Numbered from the stretch's first letter, positions 21,391 to 31,918 are shown. The stretch: 64,000 nt of DNA from Methylocapsa acidiphila B2 (GCF_000427445.1 NZ_KE386496.1:2367844-2431843); one strand, 5' to 3'. The notes: generated by a model not told the origin, from the sequence alone. Program-made: numbers and translations.

Positions 21391-21876
21391 ATGAGCATGG
21401 CCATCATGGACACCGCACTCGAACGCATCCAAGCGAAAATCGTCGAACTTGAGGCGAAGATCGGCGATCTTCGCATCGCTGAGCGTGAGCTCAAGGCCCT
21501 CGAGAAAATTTCGACGCGTCGAACCCCGACAATGGCGCCGGCGCCAAGGAGACGGCGAGGGCCGAAACCTGCGCTGCCGGCAAGAGCCGGACGCAAGTCA
21601 AAGGCGATTGCGCCGGTTGGGGCGCGCCAGACGATCGGCTCGGCGATCGCCGAAACGCTCGAACAGCATGGCGCCCTTTCCGCAGCCGCCATCTCCGAGC
21701 ATATCAAGGCCTCTGGAAGAGACATCAATAATCGAACCGTCTCCTTCTCGCTTCAAGCGTTGAAAAAACGCGGCCTCGTCAGGAACGAGCATGGCAGTTG
21801 GACGCTGGCCTCGAGGGCGCGGCGCGGCCGCCCACTTCCCGGCGGCCAGGCGGAGGAAATCGGCGCGGCGAGTTGA
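21391..21876 (+). CDS. Coiled-coil and winged-helix-like hypothetical protein
   Basis: 161 residues. In-frame ATGs at 21391, 21397 and 21406 are all possible starts. Residues ~5-42 form a coiled coil (ERIQAKIVELEAKIGDLRIA). A basic, Pro/Arg-rich linker (RRRRGPKPALPARAGRKSK) follows. Residues ~78-145 look like a winged-helix DNA-binding fold, with TLEQHGALSAAAISEHIKA, then NNRTVSFSLQALKKRGLV and a GSWTL wing. I infer a DNA-binding or nucleoid-related protein. No named family is recognised. Confidence 0.6.
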   Translation: MSMAIMDTALERIQAKIVELEAKIGDLRIAERELKALEKISTRRTPTMAPAPRRRRGPKPALPARAGRKSKAIAPVGARQTIGSAIAETLEQHGALSAAAISEHIKASGRDINNRTVSFSLQALKKRGLVRNEHGSWTLASRARRGRPLPGGQAEEIGAAS

Positions 21877-22057
21877 GGTCAATCGTCGGGCCCATCGCCT
21901 TTCGACCTGTTTCTATTCGCGCGGCTAGTCATTATTTCCGCCGCTCGCGCTACAAGGACGCAAATAGGCGCAATCGGCGCGCGACGGCGTGCGCCCATCG
22001 CACGCGAAAAGCGTGGCGATCCGGCGCGATTCGCTCTTTTTTCTGATAAGGCAGGGC

Positions 22058-22978
22058 ATGCAGCCGATCATCTCTATTTCGGGCCTCGGCAAGAGATACG
22101 CGTCCGGCTTCAAGGCCCTCACGAATATCGATCTGGACATCTACCCCGGTGAAATATTCGCCTTGCTCGGCCCAAACGGCGCCGGCAAGACGACAATGAT
22201 CAACATCGTCTGCGGCATCGTCAATCCGACCGAGGGAACAGTCGTCGCTGACGGCCACGATATTCGAAAGGATTATCGCGCCGCCCGATCCAAGATCGGT
22301 CTCGTCCCGCAGGAACTGGCCACGGATGCGTTCGAGACCGTATGGGCGACCGTGAGCTTCAGCCGCGGCCTCTTCGGCAAGCCCGCCGACCCGGATCATA
22401 TTGCAAAAACCCTGAAAGCGCTTTCCCTATGGGACAAGAAGGACAGCAAAATCCTTACTCTGTCAGGCGGCATGAAGCGCCGCGTGATGATCGCCAAAGC
22501 GCTGTCGCATGAGCCGAAGATCTTGTTTCTCGACGAGCCGACCGCCGGAGTCGACGTCGAGCTTCGCCGCGGCATGTGGGAGATGGTTCGGTCTTTGCAA
22601 GCAACCGGCGTGACGGTCATCCTCACCACACATTATATCGACGAGGCCGAGGAGATGGCGGACCGAATAGGCGTGATCAACAAAGGCGAACTCGTCTTGG
22701 TCGAAGACAAGACGGCGCTGATGAACAAATTCGGCAAGAAGCAACTGACGCTCAATTTGCGGACGAGGCTAACCTCAATCCCCGCCAAGCTCGCCGATTT
22801 TCGGCTCGAGCTCTCGGCCGACGGGAGCGAGCTCGTCTACGCATTCGATCCTCATGACGATAAGGTCGGCGCGCTGATGAAGGGGCTGAACGAGCTCCAT
22901 ATTGACTTCACCGACATAAGGACAAGCCAGAGCTCGTTGGAGGAGATTTTCGTCAGCCTGGTCAGGGCCAGACCATGA
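22058..22978 (+). CDS. ABC-2 type exporter, ATP-binding protein
   Basis: 306 residues from the ATG at 22058 ([14 protein letters not shown]), preferred over upstream in-frame starts because it begins at the family N-terminus. Walker A is GPNGAGKTT, the signature is LSGGMKRR, and Walker B is [12 protein letters not shown], followed by [18 protein letters not shown]. This is the DRA/YadG-like branch of ABC exporters (drug, polysaccharide or unknown substrate). It overlaps the permease gene by four bases. Confidence 0.9.
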   Translation: MQPIISISGLGKRYASGFKALTNIDLDIYPGEIFALLGPNGAGKTTMINIVCGIVNPTEGTVVADGHDIRKDYRAARSKIGLVPQELATDAFETVWATVSFSRGLFGKPADPDHIAKTLKALSLWDKKDSKILTLSGGMKRRVMIAKALSHEPKILFLDEPTAGVDVELRRGMWEMVRSLQATGVTVILTTHYIDEAEEMADRIGVINKGELVLVEDKTALMNKFGKKQLTLNLRTRLTSIPAKLADFRLELSADGSELVYAFDPHDDKVGALMKGLNELHIDFTDIRTSQSSLEEIFVSLVRARP

Positions 22979-23736
22979 ACTTTTACGCCATTCGCGCAAT
23001 CTACATATTCGAGATGATGCGCACCTGGCGCACGTTGCTTCAAAGCATCGTCGCGCCCGTGATGTCGACCTCGCTCTATTTCATCGTCTTCGGCGCTGCG
23101 ATCGGATCGCGCATCGCGTCGATAGAAGGAATCTCCTATGGCGCCTTCATCGTGCCCGGGCTGACCATGTTGTCTCTGCTGACGCAAAGCATCTCGAACG
23201 GTTCCTTCGGCATTTTCTTCCCGAAGTTCTCCGGCACGATCTACGAGATTCTTTCCGCGCCCATCTCCTATCGCGAAATCGTCATCGGTTACGTAGGCGC
23301 GGCGGCCAGCAAATCGATCATGCTCGCGGTCATTATTCTCGCAACCGCTCGATTGTTCGTAGCTTATGAGATCGCACACCCATTGTGGATGGTGATTTTT
23401 CTTTTTCTCACAGCCGTCAGCTTCAGCCTTTTCGGCTTCATCATCGGCATCTGGGCGGATAATTTCGAAAAGCTTCAATTGACGCCGTCTCTCATCGTAA
23501 CGCCGCTGACCTTTCTCGGCGGCAGCTTCTACTCGATCGGCATGCTGCCGCCATTCTGGCGTAACGTCACGATGGCGAATCCCATCGTCTATCTGGTCAG
23601 CGGATTTCGCTGGAGCTTTTTTGGGGCCTCCGACATCAATGTCGGCGTCAGCCTCGGCTTCACCTTGGGCTTCCTGCTCCTATGTCTGACGACGGTGTGG
23701 TGGATCTTCAAAACCGGATACCGATTGAGAGCCTAA
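22975..23736 (+). CDS. ABC-2 type transporter permease
   Basis: 253 residues with six predicted membrane spans, in the YadH/NodJ-like ABC-2 family. Typical segments are [20 protein letters not shown] near the start, [17 protein letters not shown], and [20 protein letters not shown]. It forms an inner-membrane exporter with the ATPase encoded just upstream (4-base overlap). The substrate cannot be told from sequence. Confidence 0.9.
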   Translation: MNFYAIRAIYIFEMMRTWRTLLQSIVAPVMSTSLYFIVFGAAIGSRIASIEGISYGAFIVPGLTMLSLLTQSISNGSFGIFFPKFSGTIYEILSAPISYREIVIGYVGAAASKSIMLAVIILATARLFVAYEIAHPLWMVIFLFLTAVSFSLFGFIIGIWADNFEKLQLTPSLIVTPLTFLGGSFYSIGMLPPFWRNVTMANPIVYLVSGFRWSFFGASDINVGVSLGFTLGFLLLCLTTVWWIFKTGYRLRA

Positions 23737-24090
23737 TCGGCGCGCAGAGATCCTGACGGGCCTAGACGCCCGCCGTCAGCCTGCCCCTCCCCAAGTTCGC
23801 CCCCTGTCGTGGCCGACGCAGCTGTTCCGCAGCGTTGACGATGCGCGGGTTCGGACAAGCCCGCAATGGCCGGCCCCGAGGGAAACTCCCGTCGCTCCCA
23901 ATCATCGCCCCTGCCCCAGCATCGCCGGTGCGCTTCGACGCCGGTGGCTAATTTGCCACAGCCGGCGGAGATCGGATTCACGCGCCGATTTTTCGTTTGA
24001 CGCAGCGGCAGCCATGTCCTTACCAATATAGCTATGTTCACTTATATATCGCTTTGCGCCCTTATGCGCAGGCTAGAAGGGCGCCAGGTC
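23737..24090. other. Intergenic region upstream of the two-partner secretion operon
   Basis: 354 bases. It begins with an imperfect hairpin (CTGACGGGC with GCCCGCCGTCAG, ~23752-23778) lacking a T-run. An open frame on the minus strand (23733-24041) has no family resemblance. The promoter of the following operon should lie near 24000-24060, where AT content rises. Confidence 0.5.
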
Positions 24091-27000
24091 ATGCAATACC
24101 TGAATTCTCAGATAGATAGCTTACTGCGCCTGCCCCTGCCCGACGCGACGCCCTCCTTACCCACAGCCTCGATCAATCTTCGCGGACTGCACGGCGTCCT
24201 TTTGACCACGACGGCTGTCGCCGCTCTGCTGGCGCTGCAGGATGCGGCGCTCGCTGGACCAACTGGAGGAACCGTCGTCGAGGGCTCGGCCAATATCTCG
24301 CAGTCTGGAAGCACGACCAACATCAACCAGTCCAGCAGCAAGGCCATCATCAACTGGCAGGGCTTCTCCATCGGGTCCCAGGAGACAGTCAACTTCAACC
24401 AGCCGAGCAGTTCGTCGGTGACGCTCAACCGCGTCATCGGCAATGAGCAAAGCATCATCTCCGGCGCGCTCAACGCCAATGGTCAGGTCTTCATCATCAA
24501 TTCGGCGGGCGTCCTCTTCACCAAGGATTCGCAGGTCAATGTCGGCGGACTCGTCGCCTCAACGCTCGACATTTCCAACAAGAATTTCATGGCCGGAAAC
24601 TACGTATTCTCTGGCTCCTCCTCGGCCTCCGTGGTCAATATGGGCACGATCCACGCAGCCGACGGCGGCTATGTCGCGCTGCTCGGCCAAACGGTCTCCA
24701 ACCAGGGCGTGATCACGGCCACGCTGGGGACCGTCGCCATGGCCTCGGGCAATAAGATCGCCCTCAATTTCAACGGAGATTCCCTTGTCGACGTGACCAT
24801 CGACGAAGGGACGCTGAACGCGCTGGTGGAGAACAAGGGCGCGATCAAAGCCGACGGTGGGCGGGTGGTGTTGACCGCCAAGGCGGCCGACGCGGTGCTC
24901 TCGGCGCAGGTCAACAATAGCGGCGTCATCCAGGCGCAGACCATGGCGGCGCTCAAAGGCGGCTCCGGCGCATCGGCGACAGCGCATGTGGGATCGATCA
25001 AGCTTCTGGCTTCTGGCGGAACTGTGAAAGTCGCCGGCAAGCTCGACGCCTCGGCGCCGAAGGGCGGAAATGGCGGCAAGATCGAGACCAGCGGCAACCG
25101 GGTCACGATCGCCGACGACGCTGTCATCACCACCAAATCGGCGAGCGGCGACAACGGAACCTGGCTGATCGACCCCGACGGGTTCAACATCGGGGGACCT
25201 CAAGCCGACATCAGCGGGACTCTTCTCAGCAGTCTTCTTGGCTTCAACAACATCACGCTGCAATCGACCGACGGGCATGGCGTCGACGGGAACATCAATG
25301 TCAACGCGCCCGTGACCTGGTCGGCGAACACGACCCTGACTCTGGACGCGACGAACAATATCAACATCAATGCGCCGATCACGGCGACGGGCCTCTCCGC
25401 CGGGCTCGTGCTGAACTATGGCGGCTACGCGACCACCGGGAGCGTCAAGGCGGGGACGGACTATTACATCAACAATATAACGACGAACTCAGATGGAAGC
25501 GTGCAGGTCAGTCCAGCCTCGATCACGCTGAGCGGCGACAACGCTAGCCTCTCCATCAACGGCCAGGCCTACACGCTCATCCACACCATGGCCCAGCTCG
25601 AGGCGATCAGCACGCCGGTGCTCGACGCCAATGGGAACCAGGTTTACAGTGATTGGGATGGAACGCCTGTCTACACCGCGGCGACAGGGTACTATGCCCT
25701 CGCCGAGAATTTGGACGCATCAGGCAAGACTTATTCCGGCTCCGTGATCAATACCTTGTCCGGCACGCTCGCCGGGCTCGGGCACAAGGTCAGCAACCTG
25801 ACCATTACTGACACAAAAGGTTACGGCAACGATGGCTTGATCGGCCAAGTTGGCTCAATTGCCACTGACGGCACCGTCTCGAGCACCGGCACAGTCCGCG
25901 ACATCGGTCTGGTGAACGCGACAATCACCGACGATACCGGAGTTGGCAGAGGAGGCGGCGCCGACGGCGCCTTAGCCGGAGTCAATAACCAGGGAAGCTC
26001 AATCAGCAACGTCTACGCGATCAACGCGATAATGACGGGGGTCTTCCAGGTCGGCGGGCTGGTCGGCCGCAATCAGGGCGCTATCGACAACGCACATACG
26101 GTCACGACCATATCGGCCCTCGACGCCGGCTCGGACTATGGCGGGTTGGTTGGGTTCAATCTCGGGACCATAGACAACTCCAGCGCCAAAGCGAAGATAA
26201 CGAGCGCAGGCGTGCTGAGCGATGGCGGCAGCAGCCTTACCTTCAGCACCAACATCGGCGGGCTGGTCGGGTACAACGCAGGCTCCATCAACAACTCCCA
26301 CGCCTTTGTGGACATAACAGCCACGAACGGCTGGGAGGTCGGCGGACTGGTCGGGTACAACGCCTCGGGCTTCGACAGTACAAGCCGCCCTGGCAAGATC
26401 ACAGGATCGAGCGCGGTTGGAACCGTGAATGCGACATGGACCTATACCCAGGTCAATGGCCAAAACTATGGCGGGCTGGTTGGAGAGAATTCCGGCGGCT
26501 CCATCATTGACTCCGCCTCCAATGTCAATCTGACCGTGACTGCGACGAATGGCTCCTTTGTACAGAATATAGGCGGCCTGGTTGGGTCAAACTCTTCAAA
26601 TATTTTCGATGGGACAGGCGGCGCGATCACCAATTCCACGTCCTATGGGAATGTGAGCACCAGCGGGCTTGCCTTCGAAGTCGGAGGTCTGGTCGGACTG
26701 AACTTCGACGGCACCTTCAATGGCGATCACGCCTTCGGGAATGTGAATGGCACCGTCGATGTCGGCGGGTTGGTCGGGTCAAACGAAATTGGCTCAATCA
26801 GCGATAGCACTGCCAGCGGGACGGTGACGGGCAAGGCGAATGTAAACGGGTTGGTCGGTTCTAATGGCGGAACAGTCGCCAACAGCACCTATCAAAACGC
26901 GGCTGCGGCGGCCGCGGCGGCCGCGGCTCAACAGCTCGCGCAGGAGGCGGCGACCGCAACGGCGGCGGCGAATGTGATCTCGACGACCAATGCGGAGATG

Positions 27001-27375
27001 ACGGCGGCGACGCCGCCGAGCGGATCGCAATCAACCGCAGGCAAGGAGAAAGTCGCCGCCATCGCCGGTCCTAAGATCGACGACAACCTGACGATCAAAG
27101 AGCCGCCGCCATCCTCAGGCGCAGCCGGCGGGGGGCGAGCAAACCGCGGCGGCGATTCGGAGGCCGCCGCAGGCGAGGAGGAGAACGCCGCGAGCGAGGC
27201 GCCCCGCGCGCGTCATCATGTGTCCTCCAGGTCAACGACGCGGAAAGCTGTCGTGAAGGTCAAGGGCGCCGGCTTCGGCGCCACCATCCGCCATATCGAG
27301 ATCGACGGCGAGCGCTACAATTTGGAGGACAGTTCCTCCAAGAACGGCGGCTCCGCCCCCGAGAAAGCCCAGTAG
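24091..27375 (+). CDS. Two-partner secretion exoprotein (TpsA) with GLUG repeats
   Basis: 1094 residues from the ATG at 24091; alternative in-frame starts are 24034 and 24064. A long signal region ends near ALAGPTGG. The TPS/filamentous-hemagglutinin secretion domain follows, with INWQGFSIG, VTLNRVIG, NGQVFIINSAGVLF and a GGLVAST turn. Around 26050-26870 there are nine GLUG-type units (GGLVG-N-x-G-x-I), typical of extracellular adhesins and peptidase-like surface proteins. A poly-Ala run (26899-26930) and a basic tail close the protein. It is secreted through the TpsB encoded 31 bases downstream. Two-partner cargo proteins act in adhesion, iron acquisition or competition; which applies here is unknown. 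Confidence 0.85.
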   Translation: MQYLNSQIDSLLRLPLPDATPSLPTASINLRGLHGVLLTTTAVAALLALQDAALAGPTGGTVVEGSANISQSGSTTNINQSSSKAIINWQGFSIGSQETVNFNQPSSSSVTLNRVIGNEQSIISGALNANGQVFIINSAGVLFTKDSQVNVGGLVASTLDISNKNFMAGNYVFSGSSSASVVNMGTIHAADGGYVALLGQTVSNQGVITATLGTVAMASGNKIALNFNGDSLVDVTIDEGTLNALVENKGAIKADGGRVVLTAKAADAVLSAQVNNSGVIQAQTMAALKGGSGASATAHVGSIKLLASGGTVKVAGKLDASAPKGGNGGKIETSGNRVTIADDAVITTKSASGDNGTWLIDPDGFNIGGPQADISGTLLSSLLGFNNITLQSTDGHGVDGNINVNAPVTWSANTTLTLDATNNININAPITATGLSAGLVLNYGGYATTGSVKAGTDYYINNITTNSDGSVQVSPASITLSGDNASLSINGQAYTLIHTMAQLEAISTPVLDANGNQVYSDWDGTPVYTAATGYYALAENLDASGKTYSGSVINTLSGTLAGLGHKVSNLTITDTKGYGNDGLIGQVGSIATDGTVSSTGTVRDIGLVNATITDDTGVGRGGGADGALAGVNNQGSSISNVYAINAIMTGVFQVGGLVGRNQGAIDNAHTVTTISALDAGSDYGGLVGFNLGTIDNSSAKAKITSAGVLSDGGSSLTFSTNIGGLVGYNAGSINNSHAFVDITATNGWEVGGLVGYNASGFDSTSRPGKITGSSAVGTVNATWTYTQVNGQNYGGLVGENSGGSIIDSASNVNLTVTATNGSFVQNIGGLVGSNSSNIFDGTGGAITNSTSYGNVSTSGLAFEVGGLVGLNFDGTFNGDHAFGNVNGTVDVGGLVGSNEIGSISDSTASGTVTGKANVNGLVGSNGGTVANSTYQNAAAAAAAAAAQQLAQEAATATAAANVISTTNAEMTAATPPSGSQSTAGKEKVAAIAGPKIDDNLTIKEPPPSSGAAGGGRANRGGDSEAAAGEEENAASEAPRARHHVSSRSTTRKAVVKVKGAGFGATIRHIEIDGERYNLEDSSSKNGGSAPEKAQ

Positions 27376-27406
27376 CGAAACGCTCTGGCCTGAAAGGTCT
27401 ATAGCA

Positions 27407-29131
27407 ATGAAATACGGCACGTTCATCGCCTGCTGCGGCGCGTTTCAAGCAGCTTTGTTCACAGCGCCACAAGCCATCGCGCAGGTCGCGACGCCGGTTC
27501 TGCCGTATAATCTGGGCGACGCGGTCCGCGACGCGGACGCCGCGCGGCGCGCGCCTCTGCCGCCGCCGCAGGCCCAGCCGGTCTTGCCGCAGGTCTCCGA
27601 GCCGCGCCTCGTCATCAAGGACCATGAGACGCTTTTCGTACGCAGCATCGAGGTCGAAGGCCCCAATCTTATCGCTTCGGCCGAGGTGCAAGAGGTCCTC
27701 GCGCCCTTCGAAAACCGCAAGCTCACGCTTTCCGAGATCTATGACGCGGCGGACAAGGTCACGACCCTCTACCGCACGCGCGGCTATCTCGTCGCCAAGG
27801 CCTATGTGCCGGCGCAGGACGCGCGCGGAGGCGTCCTGCGGATCAAGCTGATCCCCGGCCAATATGGCGAAATCGCGCTCAAGAACCAATCGCTCGTCCG
27901 CGACGATTTTCTCCAAGCCCTGCTCGGTCACGCGCTCGGCGGCTCTCCCTATGTTCAAAAGGATCCGCTCGAGCGCGCCATGCTGCTGACGTCCGATTTG
28001 CCGGGAGCGGCCATGCCGCGCGTGGCGGTCGGTCCGGGACGGGAGGCCGAGACCTCCGACTTCGTGTTGAACGTGCCGGAAGGCCGCCGCTTCGACGGCT
28101 ATCTCGTCGGCGACAATTTCGGCTCGCCCTATACGGGGCGGGATCGCGTCAGCGCCTCGCTCTCCTTGAATTCGCCGCTGGGCTACGGGGACCGTCTCTA
28201 CGCCTTCGGCATCGTGTCGCAGGAGACCAATCTCGTGAACGGGCGGGTCGCCTACGCCTTTCCGATCGGCTATGACGGGATGCGCGGCGAGATCGGCGCC
28301 TTCCGGACGACCTATGTGCTCGGCGGCGTTTACGAGAGCCTTGACGGGACCGGCGTCGCGGACGGGTTGACTGCGACCTTGACCTATCCGATCGCGCGCC
28401 AGCGGGACCACAGCATTTATGTCGCCGCCAACTACACGCACAAGGAGTTGAACGACAAGGTGCTCGGCGCCTCGGTCGCAAATCGCACGATCGATCTCGC
28501 GACGCTGAGCGTCTCAGGCGATACGTTCGGATCGGTCTTCGGCCTGCCTGTGACGACGAGCACGACCTTCTCCTATACGGCCGGCAATGTCGACTTCCCC
28601 GATTACAAGCAGATGGTCTCCAATATCGTCGGCGCCGATACATACGGCATTTACGAGCGGGTGAACCTCTCCTTCAACGCAACCCTCGCGTTGAATGACA
28701 AGCTCTCTCTCTCGACCTTATTGCGCGCGCAGAAGTCCCTGTCCGGGAATCTCGACTCGAGCGAGCAGATGAGCCTCACCGGCTATTGGGGCGTTCGGTC
28801 CTATGACGAAGGCCTGAGCGGCGACAGCGGCTATCTCGTCACGCCCGAACTGAAATATGCGCTGCCGGACTTCTATCTCTACCGCCATTCGCTCGGGCTC
28901 TTCACCGACGTCGGCGCCGCCTGGCTCGCGGACGGCTCCTACACGACGACGCAAAGAACCTACACTCAGCTGAATGACATAGGCCTCGGCTATTATGCGA
29001 CCTTTGAATATTCGCAGCAAAGGTTCTTCCTGATTAAGGCTCAGGTCGCCCACACCTATGGTTCGGACACGGGCGCGTCGACCTATAACCGAGGCACAAA
29101 AGGATTGTTCCAGGTCGGGCTCACCTTTTAG
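27407..29131 (+). CDS. Two-partner secretion outer-membrane transporter (TpsB/FhaC-like)
   Basis: 574 residues with a signal peptide ending near QAIAQ. A Pro-rich linker is followed by POTRA-like domains (LFVRSIEVEGPNLIASAEVQ, then DAADKVTTLYRTRGYLVAKAYVPAQ) and a 16-strand barrel that ends GTKGLFQVGLTF with the terminal Phe typical of BAM substrates. It exports the upstream TpsA. The next gene in the same direction is exbB, 45 bases on, which is unusual for a TpsB locus. Confidence 0.93.
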   Translation: MKYGTFIACCGAFQAALFTAPQAIAQVATPVLPYNLGDAVRDADAARRAPLPPPQAQPVLPQVSEPRLVIKDHETLFVRSIEVEGPNLIASAEVQEVLAPFENRKLTLSEIYDAADKVTTLYRTRGYLVAKAYVPAQDARGGVLRIKLIPGQYGEIALKNQSLVRDDFLQALLGHALGGSPYVQKDPLERAMLLTSDLPGAAMPRVAVGPGREAETSDFVLNVPEGRRFDGYLVGDNFGSPYTGRDRVSASLSLNSPLGYGDRLYAFGIVSQETNLVNGRVAYAFPIGYDGMRGEIGAFRTTYVLGGVYESLDGTGVADGLTATLTYPIARQRDHSIYVAANYTHKELNDKVLGASVANRTIDLATLSVSGDTFGSVFGLPVTTSTTFSYTAGNVDFPDYKQMVSNIVGADTYGIYERVNLSFNATLALNDKLSLSTLLRAQKSLSGNLDSSEQMSLTGYWGVRSYDEGLSGDSGYLVTPELKYALPDFYLYRHSLGLFTDVGAAWLADGSYTTTQRTYTQLNDIGLGYYATFEYSQQRFFLIKAQVAHTYGSDTGASTYNRGTKGLFQVGLTF

Positions 29132-29176
29132 GTCCGATCCCCAAATGGGACGCGGCGAGATTTGGAGAAATTCATA

Positions 29177-29605
29177 ATGCGCATGGATTGGCTGTCGAAC
29201 GCGATCGACTTCGGCGTCATCGGACTGCTTGGCGCCCTCAGCGTCATTGTCGTCGGCGTCGTCATAGAAAGGGTTGTCTTTTACCGGTCCGTCGACGTGC
29301 GCGGCTACAAGAGCGCGAAGGCGCTCGAGCTCGAGTTGAGCCAGAGGCTCTTCTTGATCGGCTCCGTCGCGGCGAACGCGCCTTATATCGGCCTGCTCGG
29401 AACCGTTCTCGGCATCATGCTGACTTTCTACAATATGGGCCTCGACGCGACGGCTGACGCCGCCAAGATCATGACCGGCCTCGCCCTTGCCCTCAAGGCG
29501 ACGGCGGTCGGCCTGGTCGTGGCTCTCGTGTCGGTGACGAGCTACAATGCGCTCTTGCGCAAGGCGAAAGTTATGCTGCTGCAATGGGAAATCGGCCATG
29601 GATGA
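29177..29605 (+). CDS. exbB: ExbB-like proton-channel subunit of a TonB system
   Basis: 142 residues from the ATG at 29177, nine bases after GGAG. The compact form has three membrane spans: residues ~10-32, then [18 protein letters not shown] and [22 protein letters not shown]. These are the conserved MotA/TolQ/ExbB helices. It is shorter than E. coli ExbB and similar in size to the ~150-residue forms known from Helicobacter. It uses the proton gradient to energise TonB and overlaps exbD by eight bases. Confidence 0.88.
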   Translation: MRMDWLSNAIDFGVIGLLGALSVIVVGVVIERVVFYRSVDVRGYKSAKALELELSQRLFLIGSVAANAPYIGLLGTVLGIMLTFYNMGLDATADAAKIMTGLALALKATAVGLVVALVSVTSYNALLRKAKVMLLQWEIGHG

Positions 29606-29981
29606 GCGGCCCTTCGAGACGATCAACGTCATTCCCTTCGTCGACATCATGCTCGTCCTTCTCGCCATGGTGTTGACCACGGCCAATTTCATCGCAACAG
29701 GGCGCATACCCGTCGCCTTGCCCCAGGCCTCGCACGCGGATGTCGAGAAGCAAAAGAACACGATCATCGAGCTCGCCGCCGACGGCCAGATCTATTTCGA
29801 GGGGCAGCCCGCGTCGAAGGAGGAGCTCGAGGCGCGGCTCGCGAGCCTCCCGGCCGATGCGTCCTTCTTGATCCGGGCGGATCGCGGGATCGCCTTCCAG
29901 CGCTTCATCGACGTCGCCGATATTCTGAAGGGGCTGAAGTTTACAAAGGTCGCCGTTCAAGTCGAGGGCGCAGCCAAATAG
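29598..29981 (+). CDS. exbD: ExbD-like subunit of a TonB system
   Basis: 127 residues. The ATG at 29598 gives [26 protein letters not shown], in which the conserved Asp of the ExbD/TolR membrane helix ([10 protein letters not shown]) is present. A periplasmic domain follows, with [26 protein letters not shown] and a final VAVQVEG strand. It partners ExbB and TonB in the same operon. Confidence 0.92.
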   Translation: MDERPFETINVIPFVDIMLVLLAMVLTTANFIATGRIPVALPQASHADVEKQKNTIIELAADGQIYFEGQPASKEELEARLASLPADASFLIRADRGIAFQRFIDVADILKGLKFTKVAVQVEGAAK

Positions 29982-30022
29982 CCCTTCGGATTTCGTTCAT
30001 GCGCCACGGGCGCGGAGGGAAA

Positions 30023-30748
30023 ATGGGCAAGATAAAATTCACGATCTATCATGGCGTGGCAGCGTCCTTCTTGCTGCATTCCGCGCTCAGCGTGCCTATC
30101 GCCGTCTACGGCCTCGCGCGCGAGCAGGACGAGCCGACGCTCGTCGTCGAGCTGCGCGGCGCCGTCGCCGAGGTTCAAGTCGAGCAAAAGCTCCAACAGC
30201 AGACGAGCACGCAGGCCAGGCCAGTGGCGGACGAGCAGGCGAAGACCACGGAAGATACGCCTGAAAAGACGGCGGCTCCCGATCAGCCCGAGGAGCTCAA
30301 GCCCGACGACGACGATGCGGCGACGCCGCCGCCCGCGCCGCAAACGCCGCAAACGCCGCCCGTCGAGGCGAAGACCGGAAATCCGGGGGCCAGCAATACG
30401 CCGGGGGCGGACGAGGCGCAAAAGGCGCAAATCATCAGGAAGGCTCGTGACGAGGAAATGAATCTCCTCAAGGCCTATGTGAAAGCGCTGCGGAAAAAGG
30501 TCCAAACCAATCTCGTCTATCCGGACGAAGGCCGCGCGCGCGGCCTGCAAGGAGAGGCGACGGTCTCCTTCACTGTTCTCGAAAGCGGACAGATCCGCGA
30601 AGGGACATTGAAGATCGTCGCGAGCAGCGGCCAGGCGCAACTGGATTCGAGCGCGCTGAAGACCATTCGCTCAAGCGCGCCCTTTGACGCGCCGCCCCGG
30701 CAAATGACCGTGGTCATTGATGTCGGCTACGGCCGCAAGCATCGTTAA
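30023..30748 (+). CDS. tonB: TonB family energy transducer
   Basis: 241 residues from the ATG at 30023 behind GGAGGG. An N-terminal anchor (YHGVAASFLLHSALSVPIAVYGL) is followed by an acidic, Pro/Glu-rich linker (~60-130) that would span the periplasm. The C-terminal TonB domain is ~160-240, with YPDEGRARGLQGEATVSFTV, then SALKTIRSSAPFDAPP and VVIDVGYG. Last gene of the TPS-exbBD-tonB operon. No TonB-dependent receptor gene is in the window. Confidence 0.9.
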   Translation: MGKIKFTIYHGVAASFLLHSALSVPIAVYGLAREQDEPTLVVELRGAVAEVQVEQKLQQQTSTQARPVADEQAKTTEDTPEKTAAPDQPEELKPDDDDAATPPPAPQTPQTPPVEAKTGNPGASNTPGADEAQKAQIIRKARDEEMNLLKAYVKALRKKVQTNLVYPDEGRARGLQGEATVSFTVLESGQIREGTLKIVASSGQAQLDSSALKTIRSSAPFDAPPRQMTVVIDVGYGRKHR

Positions 30749-31015
30749 GGCGCCCGGCGGCCCGCCGCCGGAGCAGGTGCGCGCCTGAAACATCGGCTAA
30801 AAGGCCGAAATATGTCCATATAATATCAATATATTGAAAATAATCGGCGCATTTTTAGGCTTTTTTGCGCCGTTATGGCCATGTTATAGATTTACATGTC
30901 GCACGGGACTCGTGGCCGTATCGGCCTTTCGGCCGAATTTTCTGCCAATAACAATAAATTACATGGCCACGCAGGAAGGGCGGCGTAGACCTGCAACGAG
31001 AGGGGACAACAATAA
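30749..31015. promoter_or_regulatory. AT-rich leader before the ModA-like genes
   Basis: 267 bases. An unusually AT-rich stretch (30810-30845) and two short hairpins (CGGCC-TTTC-GGCCG near 30924-30937, and CCGGCGG/CCGCCGG at 30754-30771) lie between tonB and the next gene. A promoter is likely here, but I cannot place its boxes. Confidence 0.35.
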
Positions 31016-31918
31016 ATGTCGAAATATACGCTAATAAAGCTCGCGATCGGCGCTTGGGCGCTTGCGCAGGCGTGCGCGCCCGCGCAAGCGGCTTGCACGA
31101 CAACGTCGAACATTACCGTCGCGGTGTCGCCGACCGCCGCGAACACATTCTCGGATATCGTCGCCGACTTCCAGGCTGCCTATTCAGCGTCCTATACGTC
31201 AACTTGTTATACGGTATCTTTAGTTAGCGACTCCGATGCTTCAATCGAGAACACTATCGTCGCCGCGGGCGGAAACAGCGCCTATGACATCATGATCTCG
31301 AAGTCGCCAGTCGTTCCGGTGGAGCTTGCCCTAAAATACTCGAGTTATGTGGCCGCATCGCCTTTCGCCGTCGCTAAGGACCCGCTTGTCCTTTACTCGG
31401 TCACGACGGACATCTCTGGCGGCTTGCCATCTGCGCTGAGCGCGTTTTCGGTTCCAGATCCCGCGACGCTGGACCCTTACGGCCTAGCCGCAGTGCAAGC
31501 CATGAAAGGCGCATGGCTTTACGCCGTGGGCAAGAAACTCGCGACCAAGACGCCGGACGCCATCAGCTCTTGGACCCAAGTTGAATATGGCGGATTGACC
31601 TATGGCTTTACCGGCAAGTCGCAGATTTGCACGAATGTGACGGGCCTCTCGGAAGACTATGAGACAGGCAGCTTTCACCACGAGTATGTTCAGGGCGTCG
31701 ATTATTTCAATGGCATTGCGTGGACGGGCGTGAAGCTCAGCCGTCTCTCTGGGGGCGTCGCCGTGCGGACAGCCGGCCAGGAGGCGGCGCTCAACGCCTT
31801 CATCAGCTTTCTGAGCGCGACAAGCGTGCCGGTGACTAATCCGCAGAATACGGGCGCGTCGCTACAGCTGAACGCCGGGTTGACAGACTTGGCGCAGCAC
31901 TGCCTCAAAAATCCGTAG
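31016..31918 (+). CDS. Secreted ModA-like substrate-binding protein, first of two
   Basis: 300 residues behind a GAGAGGGG ribosome site. The signal peptide ends APAQA. The mature N-terminus ITVAVSPTAANTFSDIVADF resembles the molybdate-binding ModA family, as does YDIMISKSPVVPVELAL. At least four Cys in the mature part (26, ~63, in SQICTN, and in QHCLK) allow disulfides, unlike ordinary cytoplasm-facing ABC partners. There is no permease or ATPase beside it. Ligand unknown; a metal oxyanion is one possibility. Confidence 0.72.
   Translation: MSKYTLIKLAIGAWALAQACAPAQAACTTTSNITVAVSPTAANTFSDIVADFQAAYSASYTSTCYTVSLVSDSDASIENTIVAAGGNSAYDIMISKSPVVPVELALKYSSYVAASPFAVAKDPLVLYSVTTDISGGLPSALSAFSVPDPATLDPYGLAAVQAMKGAWLYAVGKKLATKTPDAISSWTQVEYGGLTYGFTGKSQICTNVTGLSEDYETGSFHHEYVQGVDYFNGIAWTGVKLSRLSGGVAVRTAGQEAALNAFISFLSATSVPVTNPQNTGASLQLNAGLTDLAQHCLKNP

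Noticed and set aside
23733..24041. 102-residue minus-strand frame before tpsA
   Set aside because: No ribosome site, no family likeness, and located where a promoter is expected.
27260..28441. 393-residue minus-strand frame opposite tpsB
   Set aside because: Antisense to a clear POTRA/barrel protein; no ribosome site or family features.
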